Positions 63,725-64,000 of a DNA stretch of 64,000 nucleotides are shown in pieces. The stretch lies in contig CAMWQW010000003.1 in assembly GCA_947176505.1 (NCBI GenBank), positions 173,874-237,873 on the forward strand, read 5' to 3'. This stretch comes from an uncultured Lachnospiraceae bacterium (GTDB taxonomy: Bacteria > Bacillota > Clostridia > Lachnospirales > Lachnospiraceae). A model generated the notes under the pieces. The model was not told the origin of the DNA. It did not search any database and saw only the letters and a program-made list of their open reading frames with translations. The first letter of the stretch is position 1, and every line of letters starts with the position of its first letter. A program made the translations under genes and the position numbers.

Positions 63725-63796
63725 CTCCCCGAGTAGGGCTCGAACCTACAACCCCGCGGTTAACAGCCGCGTGCTCTACCATTGAGCTATCGAGGA
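63725..63796 (-). tRNA. tRNA-Asn (GTT)
   Basis: A 72-base cloverleaf on the minus strand: acceptor TCCTCGA/TCGGGGA with one G-U pair, anticodon loop CTGTTAA (GTT), T loop GGTTCGAGCCC, discriminator G. CCA is not encoded. Confidence 0.95.
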
Positions 63797-63798
63797 TT

Positions 63799-63914
63799 AC
63801 AGTATTGCTTCGCAAAACTGTTGAAGAATTGCTCTGCAATTCTTCCCATCGGCTTTACGGAAGCTTTTGTCTGCTCCGCAGATTAACTATACGAGAATTA
63901 CTGCGTAATTCTCG
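63799..63914 (+). repeat. Cluster of four short palindromes with three-base loops (copy C)
   Basis: Four hairpins in series: 63799-63821 (ACAGT-TTGC-TTC-GCAA-ACTGT with one mismatch), 63823-63845 (GAAGAATTGC-TCT-GCAATTCTTC), 63870-63882 (TCTGC-TCC-GCAGA) and 63892-63914 (CGAGAATTAC-TGC-GTAATTCTCG). They are unrelated in stem sequence but alike in design, and the last shares ATTACTGCGTAAT with the repeat before pseG. They lie upstream of tRNA-Asn. Bases 63915-64000 show no gene. Confidence 0.6.
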
Positions 63915-64000
63915 ACATCGACTAACCTGTTTTGCATATGAGGACATACCCTCAAAACCGAACCTGAATCTCCTTATACAATGTCTTTCCTATCCTATGA

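Noticed and set aside
63915-64000. Start of an rRNA operon after tRNA-Asn
   Set aside because: No 5S, 16S or 23S sequence can be recognised in the remaining bases.

Overview
The window looks like a chromosome segment of a Gram-positive Clostridia, most likely Lachnospiraceae. This is an inference from four things: a Spo0A-type DNA-binding protein, LacL/LacM-type beta-galactosidase, Firmicutes-style AgrC/LytTR, BceRS-like and DUF3048 genes, and strong AGGAGG-type ribosome binding sites. No phage, transposase or integrase gene was recognised.

Layout. (1) 1-13.5 kb: the left part of a cell-surface glycan or protein-glycosylation locus. It holds glycosyltransferase and acetyltransferase genes, a WecE/RffA sugar aminotransferase, an acyltransferase, a GtrA protein, a PglK-like ABC flippase, a LysA-like PLP enzyme paired with an ATP-grasp ligase, and PseI and PseF. 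(2) 13.7-14.9 kb: an Abi_2 (AbiD/AbiF, HEPN-like) gene preceded by a compact structured RNA ending in a terminator. (3) 15-22.6 kb: a beta-galactoside uptake and hydrolysis operon (AraC regulator, binding lipoprotein, two permeases, LacL, LacM). (4) 22.8-28.5 kb: PseG, a large membrane protein, PseC and PseB. With PseI, PseF and a candidate PseH (GNAT at 301-849) these make up a complete CMP-pseudaminic acid pathway, interrupted by regions 2 and 3. (5) 28.6-45.1 kb: a long minus-strand exopolysaccharide cluster. It holds a polyprenyl-phosphate sugar transferase, a Wzz-like protein, GT2, GT4 and GT39-like glycosyltransferases, a stand-alone Spo0A C-terminal domain protein, GDP-fucose genes (gmd, fcl), a polytopic membrane protein and RfbD. 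(6) 45.2-54.6 kb: a DUF3048 lipoprotein, an FtsX/LolD-type ABC transporter with its own two-component system, an AgrA/AgrC-type LytTR system and an unknown coiled-coil protein. (7) 54.7-59.3 kb: a TetR regulator with a paired ABC exporter. (8) 59.3-64 kb: tRNA-Cys, tRNA-Glu, a solute-binding lipoprotein coupled to a hybrid histidine kinase, tRNA-Asn and a cluster of small palindromes.

How it fits together. PseB-PseC-PseH-PseG-PseI-PseF would convert UDP-GlcNAc to CMP-pseudaminic acid. Gmd-Fcl would make GDP-L-fucose, and WecE and RfbD act on dTDP-4-keto-6-deoxyhexoses whose upstream enzymes (RmlA/B/C) lie outside the window. The sugar transferase, glycosyltransferases and Wzz-like protein would assemble and size a polymer. 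No Wzx flippase or clear Wzy polymerase was identified, although several unassigned polytopic proteins could supply such roles or act as GT-C enzymes. The observations most worth following are the Abi_2/RNA pair, the decarboxylase/ATP-grasp pair beside the pseudaminate genes, the receiver-less Spo0A in the exopolysaccharide cluster, and a dispersed family of hairpins with three-base loops.
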